Positions 16,424 through 25,518 of a stretch of DNA of 64,000 bases are shown one piece after another. Each line of letters begins with the position of its first letter. The first letter of the stretch is position 1. Origin of the DNA: SHZI01 sp041396045 (GTDB taxonomy: Bacteria; Pseudomonadota; Gammaproteobacteria; Steroidobacterales; GCA-2729495). Position numbers and translations under genes: made by a program. The DNA lies in contig JAWKZI010000010.1 of NCBI GenBank assembly GCA_041396045.1, forward strand, positions 36,416 through 100,415, read 5' to 3'. The notes beneath the pieces were generated by a model. The model ran no database searches, was not told the origin of the DNA, and was given only the letters and a program-made list of their open reading frames with translations.

Positions 16424-17401
16424 ATGGCGTTCGTAGTTATGTCAACGGGGTCCGCGACCCACCCTCGACTGCACACAGTCGGTTCAGGAACGCTGGTGGT
16501 CGCCGGTTGCGCAATGACCCTGATGGCTCTGGCTGGCGGCATTGCACTGGGCTTGCACTGGCGTGGCGGCGTCACGCCTGGCCCGAATCAGACCACTGTT
16601 GCTGCTGATCACTCTGGTGGCGCACTGGACGACTTCAAACAGCGCCCGGGCAACAGCGCTCTGGTAGATCGCGTCGGGGCATTGGCCGGACGACTGATTC
16701 GCCTGGAGAGCGAGGCCGTGCGCCTGGCAAAGCGCATGGGTGTCGCACCCGCAGAACCAGTTTCATTCAAGACCGTGTCCGGCACAGAATCGAGCCCGGC
16801 TAACGAACCCAGTGGTGGCCCCTTGTTGGCGCCCACGGATATGACCATGGAAACGGTCATGGAGACGGCCCCAATCGCACCGGCAGACCCGCCTGATTTC
16901 AATACCAGCCTCCAGCGCCTGTCACACGCCATGGACCTCCTGGAGATCCGTCTGGCTGTGGTCGCGGACGCCTCGACAGCCGCGGACCTGAACGACATGG
17001 CATACCCCAGCCGTCGTCCGAGTCCTGGTGCTGACGTCACCTCCGGATTCGGCAACCGCCGCGATCCGTTCACCGGACGTCTCGCCCGGCATTCCGGCTA
17101 CGATCTTCGCGCCCCGTACGGCGCGCCAATTCTGGCCAGCGCTGGCGGTCGTGTGCGCTATGCCGGCTACCGCGGTGCCTACGGTCGAATGGTGGAAATT
17201 GATCACGGCAATGGCCTGGTCACACGCTATGGCCATGCATCAAAAGTGCTGGTGAAGCGCAACGACATCGTCTTGCCCGGCCAGCCGATCGCCCTGGTGG
17301 GCTCTACCGGGAGATCCACCGGCCCCCACGTACATTTTGAAGTCCGGCAGGATGGCAAACCGGTTTCGCCGGGCATCTACCTGGCACGCAATGGCAGCTG
17401 A
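16424..17401 (+). CDS. M23 family peptidoglycan endopeptidase (LytM-like), membrane-anchored
   Basis: The 325-residue protein has one N-terminal membrane segment (TLVVAGCAMTLMALAGGIAL), a variable linker with short helical stretches, and a C-terminal LytM domain: SGFGNRRDPFTGRLARHSGY followed by DLRAPYGAPI, GNGLVTRYGHASKVLV, GQPIALVGSTGRSTGPHVHFEVR. The zinc ligands His (RHSGYDL His and Asp) and the HVH motif are present, so it should be an active DD-endopeptidase that cuts peptide cross-links in the periplasm. It is followed by a small coiled-coil membrane protein and a bactofilin; M23-bactofilin pairs are known in cell-shape systems such as Helicobacter CcmA/Csd1. Several ATGs near the start leave the exact N-terminus open. 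Confidence 0.85.
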   Translation: MAFVVMSTGSATHPRLHTVGSGTLVVAGCAMTLMALAGGIALGLHWRGGVTPGPNQTTVAADHSGGALDDFKQRPGNSALVDRVGALAGRLIRLESEAVRLAKRMGVAPAEPVSFKTVSGTESSPANEPSGGPLLAPTDMTMETVMETAPIAPADPPDFNTSLQRLSHAMDLLEIRLAVVADASTAADLNDMAYPSRRPSPGADVTSGFGNRRDPFTGRLARHSGYDLRAPYGAPILASAGGRVRYAGYRGAYGRMVEIDHGNGLVTRYGHASKVLVKRNDIVLPGQPIALVGSTGRSTGPHVHFEVRQDGKPVSPGIYLARNGS

Positions 17402-17804
17402 GTTGCCCCGCAGCATGAGAAATTTTGGCGCCAACAGCACCCACTGGCTCAGCCGGGCAACCTTCGAGCCGAAGGCCGGGTACGGACGACGCAAACAACT
17501 GGTTCTGCCCTTGCTGCTAATTGTGGCGGCAATGCTGACCGTATCCGTCCGCAGTGGCTATGTGCATCTGCCATTCATGACTCCGTCGCGACTGATGGAA
17601 GCAGAGCAAGCCAATACCGGGCTTATCAAGGAAATTGAACATACCCGAACCGAACTTGCTGTCGAGCGGGCAACCCGCGCCGAACTGCAGCGGCAGGCGG
17701 ATGACCTGAGCGGTCAGGTAAACCGACTGACACAACAACTCGAGTTCTTGAGTTCGCGAGGCGCGCGTAACAGATCCAGCACCATGAAAAGCCCGGAGGA
17801 GTAG
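17391..17804 (+). CDS. small membrane protein with a periplasmic coiled coil
   Basis: The roughly 137-residue protein has basic residues, one membrane helix (LVLPLLLIVAAMLTVSV, about residues 36-52) and then a heptad-like coiled coil (LMEAEQANTGLIKEIEHTRT, LAVERATRAELQRQADDLSG, VNRLTQQLEFLSS). I do not recognise a named family; the topology is like FtsB/FtsL-type division proteins or the linker partners of bactofilin operons. The ATG at 17391 overlaps the end of the M23 gene by 11 bases; 17415 is an alternative start. It ends seven bases before the bactofilin gene, so a link between the peptidase and the cytoskeleton is a reasonable guess. Confidence 0.65.
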   Translation: MAAELPRSMRNFGANSTHWLSRATFEPKAGYGRRKQLVLPLLLIVAAMLTVSVRSGYVHLPFMTPSRLMEAEQANTGLIKEIEHTRTELAVERATRAELQRQADDLSGQVNRLTQQLEFLSSRGARNRSSTMKSPEE

Positions 17805-17811
17805 CAGCAGG

Positions 17812-18255
17812 ATGTTTGGCAAGAAAAACCGCATGGCCATCCAGGTAACCAAGTTGTCCAGCCTGGTTGCGCACAACATGAGCGTAAAAGGCGACGTCGG
17901 TTTCGAAGGCGGGCTGCGGGTCGATGGCCGGATCGAAGGCAATGTTTGCAGCAACAACGAGGCCCACAGTCTGCTGGTACTCAGCAACAAGGGGACCATC
18001 ACTGGCCGTGTGAAAGTCTACGACGCCGTCATAGATGGCCACGTGCAAGGCGACCTTGAGGTAGAGCATTTCCTGGAACTGCAGGCCAATGCCCGCATCT
18101 CCGGCAATATCACTTACCGGCAGCTCAAGCTCGATTGCGGCGCAACCGTCGACGGCCAGTTGCTGCGCGTACCTTCAACCTCAGCCGAGGATACCGATCC
18201 AGAGGATCAGCACGACGAAAAAGTGGTCGCGCTGATCGGCGCATCCCGAGCCTGA
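17812..18255 (+). CDS. bactofilin (polymer-forming cytoskeletal protein)
   Basis: The 147-residue protein has the bactofilin (DUF583) beta-helix core: MSVKGDVGFEGGLRVDGRIE, GNVCSNNEAHSLLVLSNKG, then TITGRVKVYDAVIDGHVQGD, LEVEHFLELQANARISGNITYRQLKLDCGATVDGQL with the regular Gly/hydrophobic spacing, between disordered ends. Bactofilins polymerise without nucleotide at the inner membrane and position cell-wall enzymes. The neighbouring M23 peptidase fits that role. The length is typical, and the first residues MFGKKNRMA are a common short N-terminal motif thought to aid membrane contact. Confidence 0.88.
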   Translation: MFGKKNRMAIQVTKLSSLVAHNMSVKGDVGFEGGLRVDGRIEGNVCSNNEAHSLLVLSNKGTITGRVKVYDAVIDGHVQGDLEVEHFLELQANARISGNITYRQLKLDCGATVDGQLLRVPSTSAEDTDPEDQHDEKVVALIGASRA

Positions 18256-18257
18256 CC

Positions 18258-18291
18258 CGCAGTAGTGACTTCAACTGAAGCCGCTACTGCG
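18258..18291. terminator. hairpin between convergent bactofilin and membrane-protein genes
   Basis: CGCAGTAG at 18258-18265 pairs with CTACTGCG at 18284-18291, and an inner CTTC/GAAG stem strengthens it. It overlaps the stop codon of the convergent gene. There is no clear T-run, so it may be a weak or bidirectional terminator. Confidence 0.4.
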
Positions 18292-18736
18292 AATGCTCCT
18301 GCGGGTCGTCACTGATCGTTGGCACGAAGCGACCGGTTCTGATCCGCCAGAGTTGCACGGCAACCATCGCGGCCGCCACAACGATGCCCGTATAAAGAGC
18401 CAGCCAGCCATGTGTTGGCAACATTGAAGCTCGTGTCCCGAACAGCAACAAACTCAACGCAATCCACGCGAACATCGGAAACAGGGAACAGAAGCCTGCG
18501 GCTACTGCCAGCGCGCAGGAGATCAGCAATCCAACCGTGATACCCCAGGCGCCGAACACTGAAAGGCCCGGAGCTGCAGATCCGCTTGCCGGGTCGACAA
18601 CCGGAATAATGACCGGCGCCGTCGCCATGCGGAAGTAGAGGCCGCAGAGCAGCAGCAGCAGTAATGCGGGAATCGCCGGCTGAGGGCGAAAGTTTGCGGT
18701 AACCGTCTCCAGAAGGTTGGCCGGTGCTCTGGTCAT
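18284..18736 (-). CDS. four-helix membrane protein of unknown function
   Basis: The roughly 150-residue protein has about four hydrophobic segments (IPALLLLLLCGLYFRMATA, ITVGLLISCALAVAAGFCSL, FAWIALSLLLFGTRASML, ALYTGIVVAAAMVAVQLW), with a Pro/Ser loop after the first. I do not recognise a family. I prefer the ATG at 18736 (MTRAPANLL); the frame is open upstream to 18862 but that segment looks non-coding. It is transcribed away from sodB, leaving about 140 bases between their starts. Confidence 0.55.
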   Translation of the reverse strand: MTRAPANLLETVTANFRPQPAIPALLLLLLCGLYFRMATAPVIIPVVDPASGSAAPGLSVFGAWGITVGLLISCALAVAAGFCSLFPMFAWIALSLLLFGTRASMLPTHGWLALYTGIVVAAAMVAVQLWRIRTGRFVPTISDDPQEHSQ

Positions 18737-18878
18737 TGTCTGTCTCTCGCGCAGCATCCAGCAAAGATTGTAGGATGTCTGTACCTGCACGAAGCGATAT
18801 TGGCTGCTTCGCAGGCCGGTGCTGCGCCAATAGTCTGCAGCCACCGATGTATTCTGCAACAACCAAGGAGGCGCCCGA

Positions 18879-19475
18879 ATGATTACCCTGCCCGCTCTGC
18901 CCTACGCGGATAATGCGCTCGCCCCGCATATTTCGGCTGAGACCATTTCGTTCCACTACGGCAAGCACCACAAAGCCTATGTAGACAAGACCAATGACCT
19001 CATCAAAGGCACGCCGCTTGCCGATGCCTCACTGGAGGAGATCATCAAGGCAGCGGCTGGCAAACCCGACAAACAGGGCCTGTTCAACAACGCCGCACAG
19101 GTCTGGAATCACAGCTTCTATTGGCAAAGCCTCGCGCCCAAGGGCGGCGGTGAGCCCACTGGAGCCCTCCTCGACCGGATCAAGACTGATTTCGGTGATG
19201 TCGCCACCTTCCGGGACAAGCTCGCCGGCGCGGCTGCCGGTCAGTTTGGCAGCGGCTGGGCCTGGGTCGTGCTGGCCAATGGCAAACTTCAGATTGAAAC
19301 CACCAGCAATGCGGTTACGCCACTGACCGACGCCGGCAAAACGCCCTTGCTGACGATTGACGTCTGGGAACATGCGTACTACGTGGACTATCGTAACAAG
19401 CGGCCGGACTATCTCAGTGCGGTCCTCGGCAAGCTGCTCAACTGGGAATTTGCCAGCAAGAACCTGGGCAAGTAA
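18879..19475 (+). CDS. sodB: iron/manganese superoxide dismutase
   Basis: The 198-residue protein has the metal ligands and neighbours of Fe-type SODs: LAPHISAETISFHYGKHHKAYVDK (first His ligands), QVWNHSFYWQSLAP (second), and DVWEHAYYVDYRNKRPDYL (Asp and His ligands). FGSGWAWVV is also typical. It dismutates superoxide to hydrogen peroxide and oxygen in the cytoplasm. GG at residues GQFGSGW and the QxW spacing favour the iron form, but metal choice is not certain from sequence. A strong AAGGAGG ribosome site precedes the ATG. It stands as a single gene. Confidence 0.93.
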   Translation: MITLPALPYADNALAPHISAETISFHYGKHHKAYVDKTNDLIKGTPLADASLEEIIKAAAGKPDKQGLFNNAAQVWNHSFYWQSLAPKGGGEPTGALLDRIKTDFGDVATFRDKLAGAAAGQFGSGWAWVVLANGKLQIETTSNAVTPLTDAGKTPLLTIDVWEHAYYVDYRNKRPDYLSAVLGKLLNWEFASKNLGK

Positions 19476-19521
19476 TTCTTCAGCCGCGATTCACGCGGTC
19501 ACAAGAATATGCGAGGTCACC

Positions 19522-19565
19522 GACTTCGGCAGCAAACGACAATTTTGCCAGATGCTGCCGAAGTC
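19522..19565. terminator. 13-bp stem between convergent sodB and SDR genes
   Basis: GACTTCGGCAGCA (19522-19534) and TGCTGCCGAAGTC (19553-19565) form a perfect 13-base stem with an 18-base loop. It lies in the 134-base gap between two convergent genes, where a bidirectional terminator is expected. The loop is long and lacks an adjacent T-run, so another role is possible. Confidence 0.45.
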
Positions 19566-19609
19566 AAACCCCGATTCAGGCCAGGGCACCGTCGCAACTT
19601 CAGCCACTC

Positions 19610-20374
19610 TTACAGGCCGGCGAGCAGACCTCCGTCGATGCGCAAGGTTTCGCCGGTAACAAATGATGCCTGCGGTGAACACAGCCAGACCACGGCCTGG
19701 GCCACCTCCTCCACGCTACCGATACGACCCATCGGGTGCATGCCGCTGATCTGCTTGCTGGCCTCCCGATCCTGGTAGTACATGCGGCGCGACATGTCAG
19801 TGGTGACGACGCCCGGGCACACAGCATTGATCCGGATACCGGCTTTGGCGTAGTCCAGTGCCGCGGTCTTGGTCAGGCCAATGACGCCATGCTTGCTGGC
19901 ATGGTAAGCCGCGCCAATAACACCACCCACCAGTCCAGCGACCGACGACATGTTGACAATGGCTCCGCCACCGCGGGCCAACATGGCCGGTATTTCATAT
20001 TTCATCGTCAGAAATGTGCCGGTGAGATTGACGTCGATGACTTCCCTGAAGGTATCTTCCGGAACATCGGCTGTCTTTACGAAAGCGGTTCCTTCGATAC
20101 CGGCATTGTTGAAGGCGTAATCCAGTCCACCGAATACTTCAATGCAAGTACTCACCACTGCCTGAACTTCTTTCGCATGACGCACATCGGCCGGCACGAA
20201 AATACACTGACCGCCGGCCGCTTCGACGAGCTGCACCGTCTCCTCGCCTTCCTGGCGTCGACGGGCTGTTATCACCACCTGACTGCCTGCGGCAGCAAAG
20301 GCCAGTGCAGCGGCGCGGCCAATTCCGGAGCTGCCACCTGTAATCAATGCAACGGTCGATCCGGACGCAGCCAT
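19610..20374 (-). CDS. short-chain dehydrogenase/reductase
   Basis: The 254-residue protein is a classical SDR: the cofactor motif TGGSSGIGRAAALAFAAAG (TGxxxGxG) near residue 12, NNAG, the catalytic Ser in VNMSSVAGL, and YHASKHGVIGLTK (Tyr-x3-Lys), with a GGL-type C-terminus (LRIDGGLLAGL). The TARRR after the second strand suggests NADPH preference. The substrate is not predictable. I took the ATG at 20374; the frame is open upstream but overlaps the NnrS gene. It follows NnrS by 23 bases on the same strand. Confidence 0.83.
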   Translation of the reverse strand: MAASGSTVALITGGSSGIGRAAALAFAAAGSQVVITARRRQEGEETVQLVEAAGGQCIFVPADVRHAKEVQAVVSTCIEVFGGLDYAFNNAGIEGTAFVKTADVPEDTFREVIDVNLTGTFLTMKYEIPAMLARGGGAIVNMSSVAGLVGGVIGAAYHASKHGVIGLTKTAALDYAKAGIRINAVCPGVVTTDMSRRMYYQDREASKQISGMHPMGRIGSVEEVAQAVVWLCSPQASFVTGETLRIDGGLLAGL

Positions 20375-20397
20375 GGATGGCTCCCTGTTTGTGCTGG

Positions 20398-21597
20398 CTA
20401 TGTGTGACGGTCGGGTCGCGGTAACACCAGTGCGCGCCAGTACCCCACCAGGAACAAACCAAAGGCCACCAGCCACGCAGCCGCGGCCACATCAATGAAC
20501 GTAAAGTAGGCCACAGGCACCAGCGGACTCAGAATCCGGACCAGGACACCGATATTGAAAACGATATAAGCCACAACTGTCAGCCTGCCTGCCTTGAGCG
20601 GTCGGCCGGTATGCCCCAGGGCAACACGCGTGGTTACAGCCAGAATCATGCCGCCGACCCCGCCCATAGTCAGTGCGTGCAGGGCTGCCGACCGGGGCAG
20701 CGACAAACCCAGGTCGCCCAGACTCAGCAGCAGGTAACCAATCGGCAGCCAGGCGTATGCAACATGGAGGATTGTCACCAGCGGCTCGGCGCCTGTTGCC
20801 AGACCCTGCCAGCCAGACAACCGGACCATGTGCAGTAGTGCAGCAGCCAGTGCGAACGTACCGACAATGATCGACAGCGTCCGGGGCTGCATGCCGCTGG
20901 CCGCTCCAAAGGTGTCAATGATGCCGGTCAGAATGACGACAGGAACAATCAGCTTTTCCACCCACGGAATTGACCGTGGCAGGTTTTGCCGGCCACGCCC
21001 GCGTAGCCAGTTGCCCGTGAAGGCCGGGATGATGCGCCCACCGATTACCGTAATCAGAAGCAGAAAGAGATGTGTCGTCAGGTACAAAGCAGGCAGCGTC
21101 GCGCCCGGCCACACACCGATGCGACCCAGGTGAAACGCTACGTCGAGTCCGGCAAATACCAGCAGCACGCCGACCAACCCCAGGTTGCGCCGGCTACCGC
21201 CACCGATGATTTCCCGGGCGGCAAACGTCGCCAGCAAGGCCGGAAACAGCATATCCCCGCCCATCACCACCAGGCCAGGCAAGTCGGTACCCAGCAGCAT
21301 CACCAGACGACCGGCCAGCCACGTCGCTACCAGTAGCCCCAGTTCAAACCCGGCGATCGGACGCCGCCCGGTCCACGTCGCCACGGCTGTCAGCAGGAAG
21401 CCAGCCACGGCAGCGCCACCGAAACCGAACAGCATTTCATGGGCGTGCCAGGCCAGCGGATCCGTCGGCGCGCTCTCCCAGCCCATACCCCGCAGAATCA
21501 GCACCCAGACCAATATCGCCACCATGGAAAAAGCGGCGGCCAGCAGGAAGAAGGGTCGGAAGGGATAGCTCAGAAATGCCGGGGGCGCACCCTGCAT
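20398..21597 (-). CDS. nnrS: NnrS family membrane protein
   Basis: The 399-residue protein has about twelve membrane segments and the family's landmarks: FLSYPFRPFFLLAAAF at the start, DPLAWHAHEMLFGFGGAAVAGFLLTAV, PAFTGNWLRGRG, and LHALTMGGVGGMILAVTTRVALGHTGR. NnrS of Rhodobacter is a haem- and copper-containing membrane protein linked to nitric-oxide stress and denitrification; its biochemical role is still unclear. No nitrite or NO reductase is in this window. The start overlaps the GST stop by one base (TGATG), so the GST, NnrS and SDR genes probably form one operon. Confidence 0.85.
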   Translation of the reverse strand: MQGAPPAFLSYPFRPFFLLAAAFSMVAILVWVLILRGMGWESAPTDPLAWHAHEMLFGFGGAAVAGFLLTAVATWTGRRPIAGFELGLLVATWLAGRLVMLLGTDLPGLVVMGGDMLFPALLATFAAREIIGGGSRRNLGLVGVLLVFAGLDVAFHLGRIGVWPGATLPALYLTTHLFLLLITVIGGRIIPAFTGNWLRGRGRQNLPRSIPWVEKLIVPVVILTGIIDTFGAASGMQPRTLSIIVGTFALAAALLHMVRLSGWQGLATGAEPLVTILHVAYAWLPIGYLLLSLGDLGLSLPRSAALHALTMGGVGGMILAVTTRVALGHTGRPLKAGRLTVVAYIVFNIGVLVRILSPLVPVAYFTFIDVAAAAWLVAFGLFLVGYWRALVLPRPDRHT

Positions 21598-22184
21598 CAG
21601 TTACCTCCGCCCGCAAAACCTTTGATCCCGCTGGCGGCGAAACCCTTTGAGGTGGCCATACGCTCCACCCAGGCGGCTACAGCGGGGGTAGATGAGTAGT
21701 CCAGTTTGCGGCCCAGCTTGGTCATCAGATATGCCGAGACAGCAAAATCTGCCACGCTGAGCTTGCCAAGCAGGTAATCCTTTCCCTTGATCTGCTGCTC
21801 AAGAATCTGCAACAGGGGTATGACACTTGCCAGATCCTTTTCGTCGGCCACCTTCAGCGCGCCCATTGCAGGCATCAGATGACAGCTCTGCCAGTGCAGC
21901 CAGCGGTCAACGTCGGCGCGGCCGCGGGCATCCGTCGGCAAAGTATCTGTTTCGGGAAACTTTGTTGCGAGATAAGTCAGAATCGCATTGGACTCCCAGA
22001 GCTTGAAATCCCCGTCGGTCAACGCCGGCACCTTGCCCATCGGATTGATCGCGCGATAGGCAGCGGTTTTGGTCTCCTCGTCCTTGAAGCTGACGTGGTG
22101 CACGTCCACCGGCAGATCGAAGTGGAGGACGAACGCCTCGACTTTGCGGTTGTTCGGGGTGACCGTAAACGTGTAAAGGCGCAT
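21597..22184 (-). CDS. glutathione S-transferase-like protein
   Basis: The 195-residue protein has a thioredoxin-like N-terminal domain (MRLYTFTVTPNNRKVEAFVL, then NPMGKVPALTDGDFKLWESN with the glutathione gamma-glutamyl contact ES) and an all-helical C-terminal domain (KDYLLGKLSVADFAVSAYLM with the N-capping Asp). Length and order match bacterial GSTs. The substrate is unknown. The ATG at 22184 has better homology than the longer reading to 22226. It precedes nnrS with a one-base overlap and is divergent from the antiporter gene. Confidence 0.8.
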   Translation of the reverse strand: MRLYTFTVTPNNRKVEAFVLHFDLPVDVHHVSFKDEETKTAAYRAINPMGKVPALTDGDFKLWESNAILTYLATKFPETDTLPTDARGRADVDRWLHWQSCHLMPAMGALKVADEKDLASVIPLLQILEQQIKGKDYLLGKLSVADFAVSAYLMTKLGRKLDYSSTPAVAAWVERMATSKGFAASGIKGFAGGGN

Positions 22185-22249
22185 CGCGAAGACTCCCTGG
22201 GTTGCCTGACTGTAATAGTCTTCCAATCATACGTGCTAGGGTGCGCCCG

Positions 22250-24170
22250 ATGGAAATAGCCGACCCGGGACTGACGATTGCCATCGCCCTGCTGGCGGGT
22301 CTCCTGGCGCAGACTGCCGCACATCATCTGCGCCTGCCGGGGATCGTTTTGCTGCTGGCCACCGGTGCCCTCCTGGGTCCGGATGTGCTGCGTGTCGTCA
22401 ATCCGGACAGCGTTCGACCCGCACTGCCGTACCTCGTTTCGTTTGCCGTTGCCGTAATTCTTTTTGAGGGCGGCATGAACCTGGAGATCCGCCGGTTACG
22501 ACGGGCATCCAGTGTCATCCGGCGACTGGTCACAGTGGGTTCTGTTGTCACGCTGGCTGGCGCAACACTGGCCGCTCACCTGGCACTGGGCTGGGCGTGG
22601 CAATTGTCGTTTCTTTTTGGCGTGCTGGTGATTGTCACCGGACCCACCGTTGTCAGTCCCCTGGTACGCCGGATCCGGCTGCAGAAACACCTGCGAACTG
22701 TACTGGAAGGCGAAGGCGTACTGATCGACCCGATCGGTGCAATATTCGCGGTGGTCATACTGGATGTGCTGCTACATCCGTCGCTGGCATCTGCTGTCAG
22801 TGGTTTTCTGGAAATCGCCGCTGGCCTGGGACTGGGCGCATTGTTCGGCTTCGCGGCAGGCCATTTGCTTGCCACGGTGCTGCGCTGGCGCGGTCTGATT
22901 CCCGAGTCTCTGGAGAACGTGTTCGTACTGTCGGCAGTCCTGGCGCTTTTTTACGCCAGCAACGAACTGGTGGCAGAAAGCGGGCTGGCGGCAGTCGCGG
23001 TTGCCGGAATTGTCGTTGGCAACGTCCACAAGCTGGTACAGCGCGATCTGGCCGAGTTCAAGGAACAGCTCACCATGCTCTTCATCGGCATGTTGTTTGT
23101 ACTTCTGGCAGCCGATATCCGCTTCGTGGAACTTGAGGCACTTGGTATTGGCGGCCTGATCACCGTTGCCGCATTGATCCTGATAGTCAGACCGGTCGGC
23201 GTGGCCATCTGCGCGGCCGGCTCGAACCTCAAGTTCAAGGAACAGGTGTTCATGGCGTGGATGGCCCCGCGTGGTGTCGTCGCCGCTGCAGTGGCCTCCT
23301 TCTTTGCGTTGCGGATGGACGCTGCCGGATTTGTCGGCGGATCAGCCCTGCAGGCGATGGTATTTCTCGTCATCGCCATAACAGTCACGGTCGATGGACT
23401 GACCGGCGGCATCGTGGGGACCTTGCTTGGTGTGCGGCTGCCACGGCCTCAGGGCTGGTTGATTGTCGGTGCCGGGCCTCTCGGACGGATGCTGGGCCGC
23501 ACACTGCGTGACGCGGGACAGCCGGTAACCTTTCTGGACTCCGGCACCAGTGAATGTCACGACGCCGAAGAGGAAGACTTCCCGGTGATATTCGGCAACG
23601 CGCTCGAGGAAAGTACGCTGTTGCGGGCCGACCCCGAACGCTTCATCGGCTGCATCGCCGTCACGCCAAACGAGGAGATCAATTTCCTCGTGGCTTCCAG
23701 GGTACACGAGGGATTTGACCTCGCCGAGGTCTGGGCAGCGATTCAGGCACGCAACGGCAACCTGACCAGGGACATGATTCACAGCATCGATGCGTCGCTG
23801 CTGTTTGCCGGCCAGAAAGCATCCGGCGGACTGGGACGCCAAGGTGCGCAAAGGCGGCGTGGCGGTGGAATGCTGGGAATACCGCCAGCGGCACACTATT
23901 GATGTCGCCAGCGACGGGCTGGTGCCAACGAAACTCCGCTCATCGCTGCTGCCGCTATTGCATCACCGCGGCCGGGGCGCGCGGCGCGTGACGCCGGTCG
24001 GTGAAAGCACGCGGATTCGCAAGCGGCAGCGAATTACCTTCTTGCTGGTGGAGTCGCGACGCAGTGATGCGGAGGCCTGGCTTGGCGAACAGGGTTGGCG
24101 ACTGGTCGCTCCAATCGCCGCCCGGACGCCGCCCCCGGCAGAACCGACGGAAGCCGAGGTCATTTCCTGA
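22250..24170 (+). CDS. cation:proton antiporter with a TrkA-N-like domain (frameshift near 23820)
   Basis: The first 550 residues form an intact NhaP/CPA1-type membrane domain (PGLTIAIALLAGLLAQTAAH, FAVAVILFEGGMNLEIRRLR, VTGPTVVSPLVRRIRL, EGEGVLIDPIGAIFAVVILD), followed by a Rossmann TrkA-N-like segment (GWLIVGAGPLGRMLGRTLRD). At about 23820, within CAGAAAGCATCC, the reading frame changes: after LLFAGQK the logical continuation (DWDAKVRKGGVAVECWEYRQ onward) is one frame off and runs to 24170. The protein should exchange Na+ or K+ for protons. The shift could be a real mutation or a one-base sequencing error; the C-terminal part is otherwise well conserved in character. Confidence 0.78.
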
Positions 24171-24291
24171 TTGTCGGTGTGCGATAGCGCTGGAAGGTCA
24201 CAACCTGGAAGAGCGTCATGGCATGCCTATATCCGATCTGGTCAAATGAGCCGGAAGTGTGCAGCAGCGTATGGCATCAGGAGACAACACA

Positions 24292-25419
24292 ATGACCGAA
24301 TGGCTTGACCCGGCATTCGACTGGGTTGGGCATTTCAGCCCGAGTCCGTATGTGCGGGCGCTCACTGCCATCGTTCTTTTTCTGCTGCTCGCGAAGCTGG
24401 TTGACACCCTGGTCGTTGCAGCCATGGGCCGGCTGCTCCGACGTTGGGTCGGCTCCAGGCGAGCGGAAGCGGTAGACATCGGTCACCGAACGATTTTCCG
24501 TACCGTTGTGCTGATCGGCCTCATGATCGCGACCACGCTGGCAGGCCTGTCGCCACGTATTGAATCGATCACCCTGTCGATCATCGATACGATACTGATC
24601 CTGCTCTGGATCGTGGCTGCGGTTCGGGGCTCCGCGCTGACCCTGGATGCGCTGAGCCAACGCCCCTCCCCACCGGCGTGGGCTAGACCAACCACGGCAC
24701 CACTGCTCAACAACATGTTGCGCGTGGTGCTGGCACTGGCGGCCGTGTACGCCATCCTGCTGGCCTGGAATGTCAACGTCACAGGCCTGGTGGCATCGGC
24801 CGGTATTCTCGGCCTGGCCTTGTCATTTGCAGCACAAGATACGCTGGGCAACCTGTTTGCCGGTGTCGCGATACTGACGGACCAGCCGTATCGTATCGGC
24901 GACTACATCGTTCTGGATTCCGGAGAACGCGGCCAGGTTACCCATGTGGGTCTGCGCAGTACGCGCATCCTTACGCGCGACGATGAAGAAATCAGCATCC
25001 CCAACGGCATCATTGGCAAGGCCAAAATCATCAATGAATCCGGCGGCCCTCATGTCGCGTATCGCTTGCGCGTCGCGATACGCGTCGCGTATGGCGTTGA
25101 CATCGACAAGGTCATGGAACTCCTGGATGCACGGCTGCCGAACATCCCAGCATTCGTGAAGCACCGAACGGGTACGTTTCCTTGGCGAATCCGCCCTGGA
25201 ATTCGAGTTGCTGGTCTGGATTGGTATCGTCATCCCGCGCTGCGTGGACTGGCACTTTCGCACGAACTGAATTGCGAGATCTATCGCCTCGATCGGGAAG
25301 GCATCAGGATTCCGTACCCGCAACGCGACCTGCATATCCGGGACTGGCAAGGATCCGGCACCGAGCCCGCTCGGTCTCGCCTGATAGCCGGGCATTCGGT
25401 CGGCGGCATTGACCTGTAA
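24292..25419 (+). CDS. MscS-type mechanosensitive channel (local double frameshift at 25165-25240)
   Basis: The protein of about 375 residues has several membrane helices and the MscS pore and beta domain: GLVASAGILGLALSFAAQDT followed by LGNLFAGVAILTDQPYRIGD and SIPNGIIGKAKIINES. It should open under membrane tension and release solutes during osmotic downshift. Between about 25165 and 25240 the natural sequence (RVRFLGESALEFELLVWIGI) is read in another frame, and the original frame resumes at LRGLALSHELNCEIYRLDRE to the conserved end IPYPQRDLHIR. Two nearby compensating indels explain this, so the product may be near full length with about 20-25 altered residues. A GGAGA ribosome site precedes the ATG. 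Confidence 0.78.
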   Translation: MTEWLDPAFDWVGHFSPSPYVRALTAIVLFLLLAKLVDTLVVAAMGRLLRRWVGSRRAEAVDIGHRTIFRTVVLIGLMIATTLAGLSPRIESITLSIIDTILILLWIVAAVRGSALTLDALSQRPSPPAWARPTTAPLLNNMLRVVLALAAVYAILLAWNVNVTGLVASAGILGLALSFAAQDTLGNLFAGVAILTDQPYRIGDYIVLDSGERGQVTHVGLRSTRILTRDDEEISIPNGIIGKAKIINESGGPHVAYRLRVAIRVAYGVDIDKVMELLDARLPNIPAFVKHRTGTFPWRIRPGIRVAGLDWYRHPALRGLALSHELNCEIYRLDREGIRIPYPQRDLHIRDWQGSGTEPARSRLIAGHSVGGIDL

Positions 25420-25518
25420 CCGGAGCCGGAGCTCTCGGCCGCCTGGCTGGCGGACCGAGTGGCTGGCCAAAGGCCTCCGGCCCGGTTACCGCTACCAAAT
25501 GAGCGGCTTAATGTCCGG

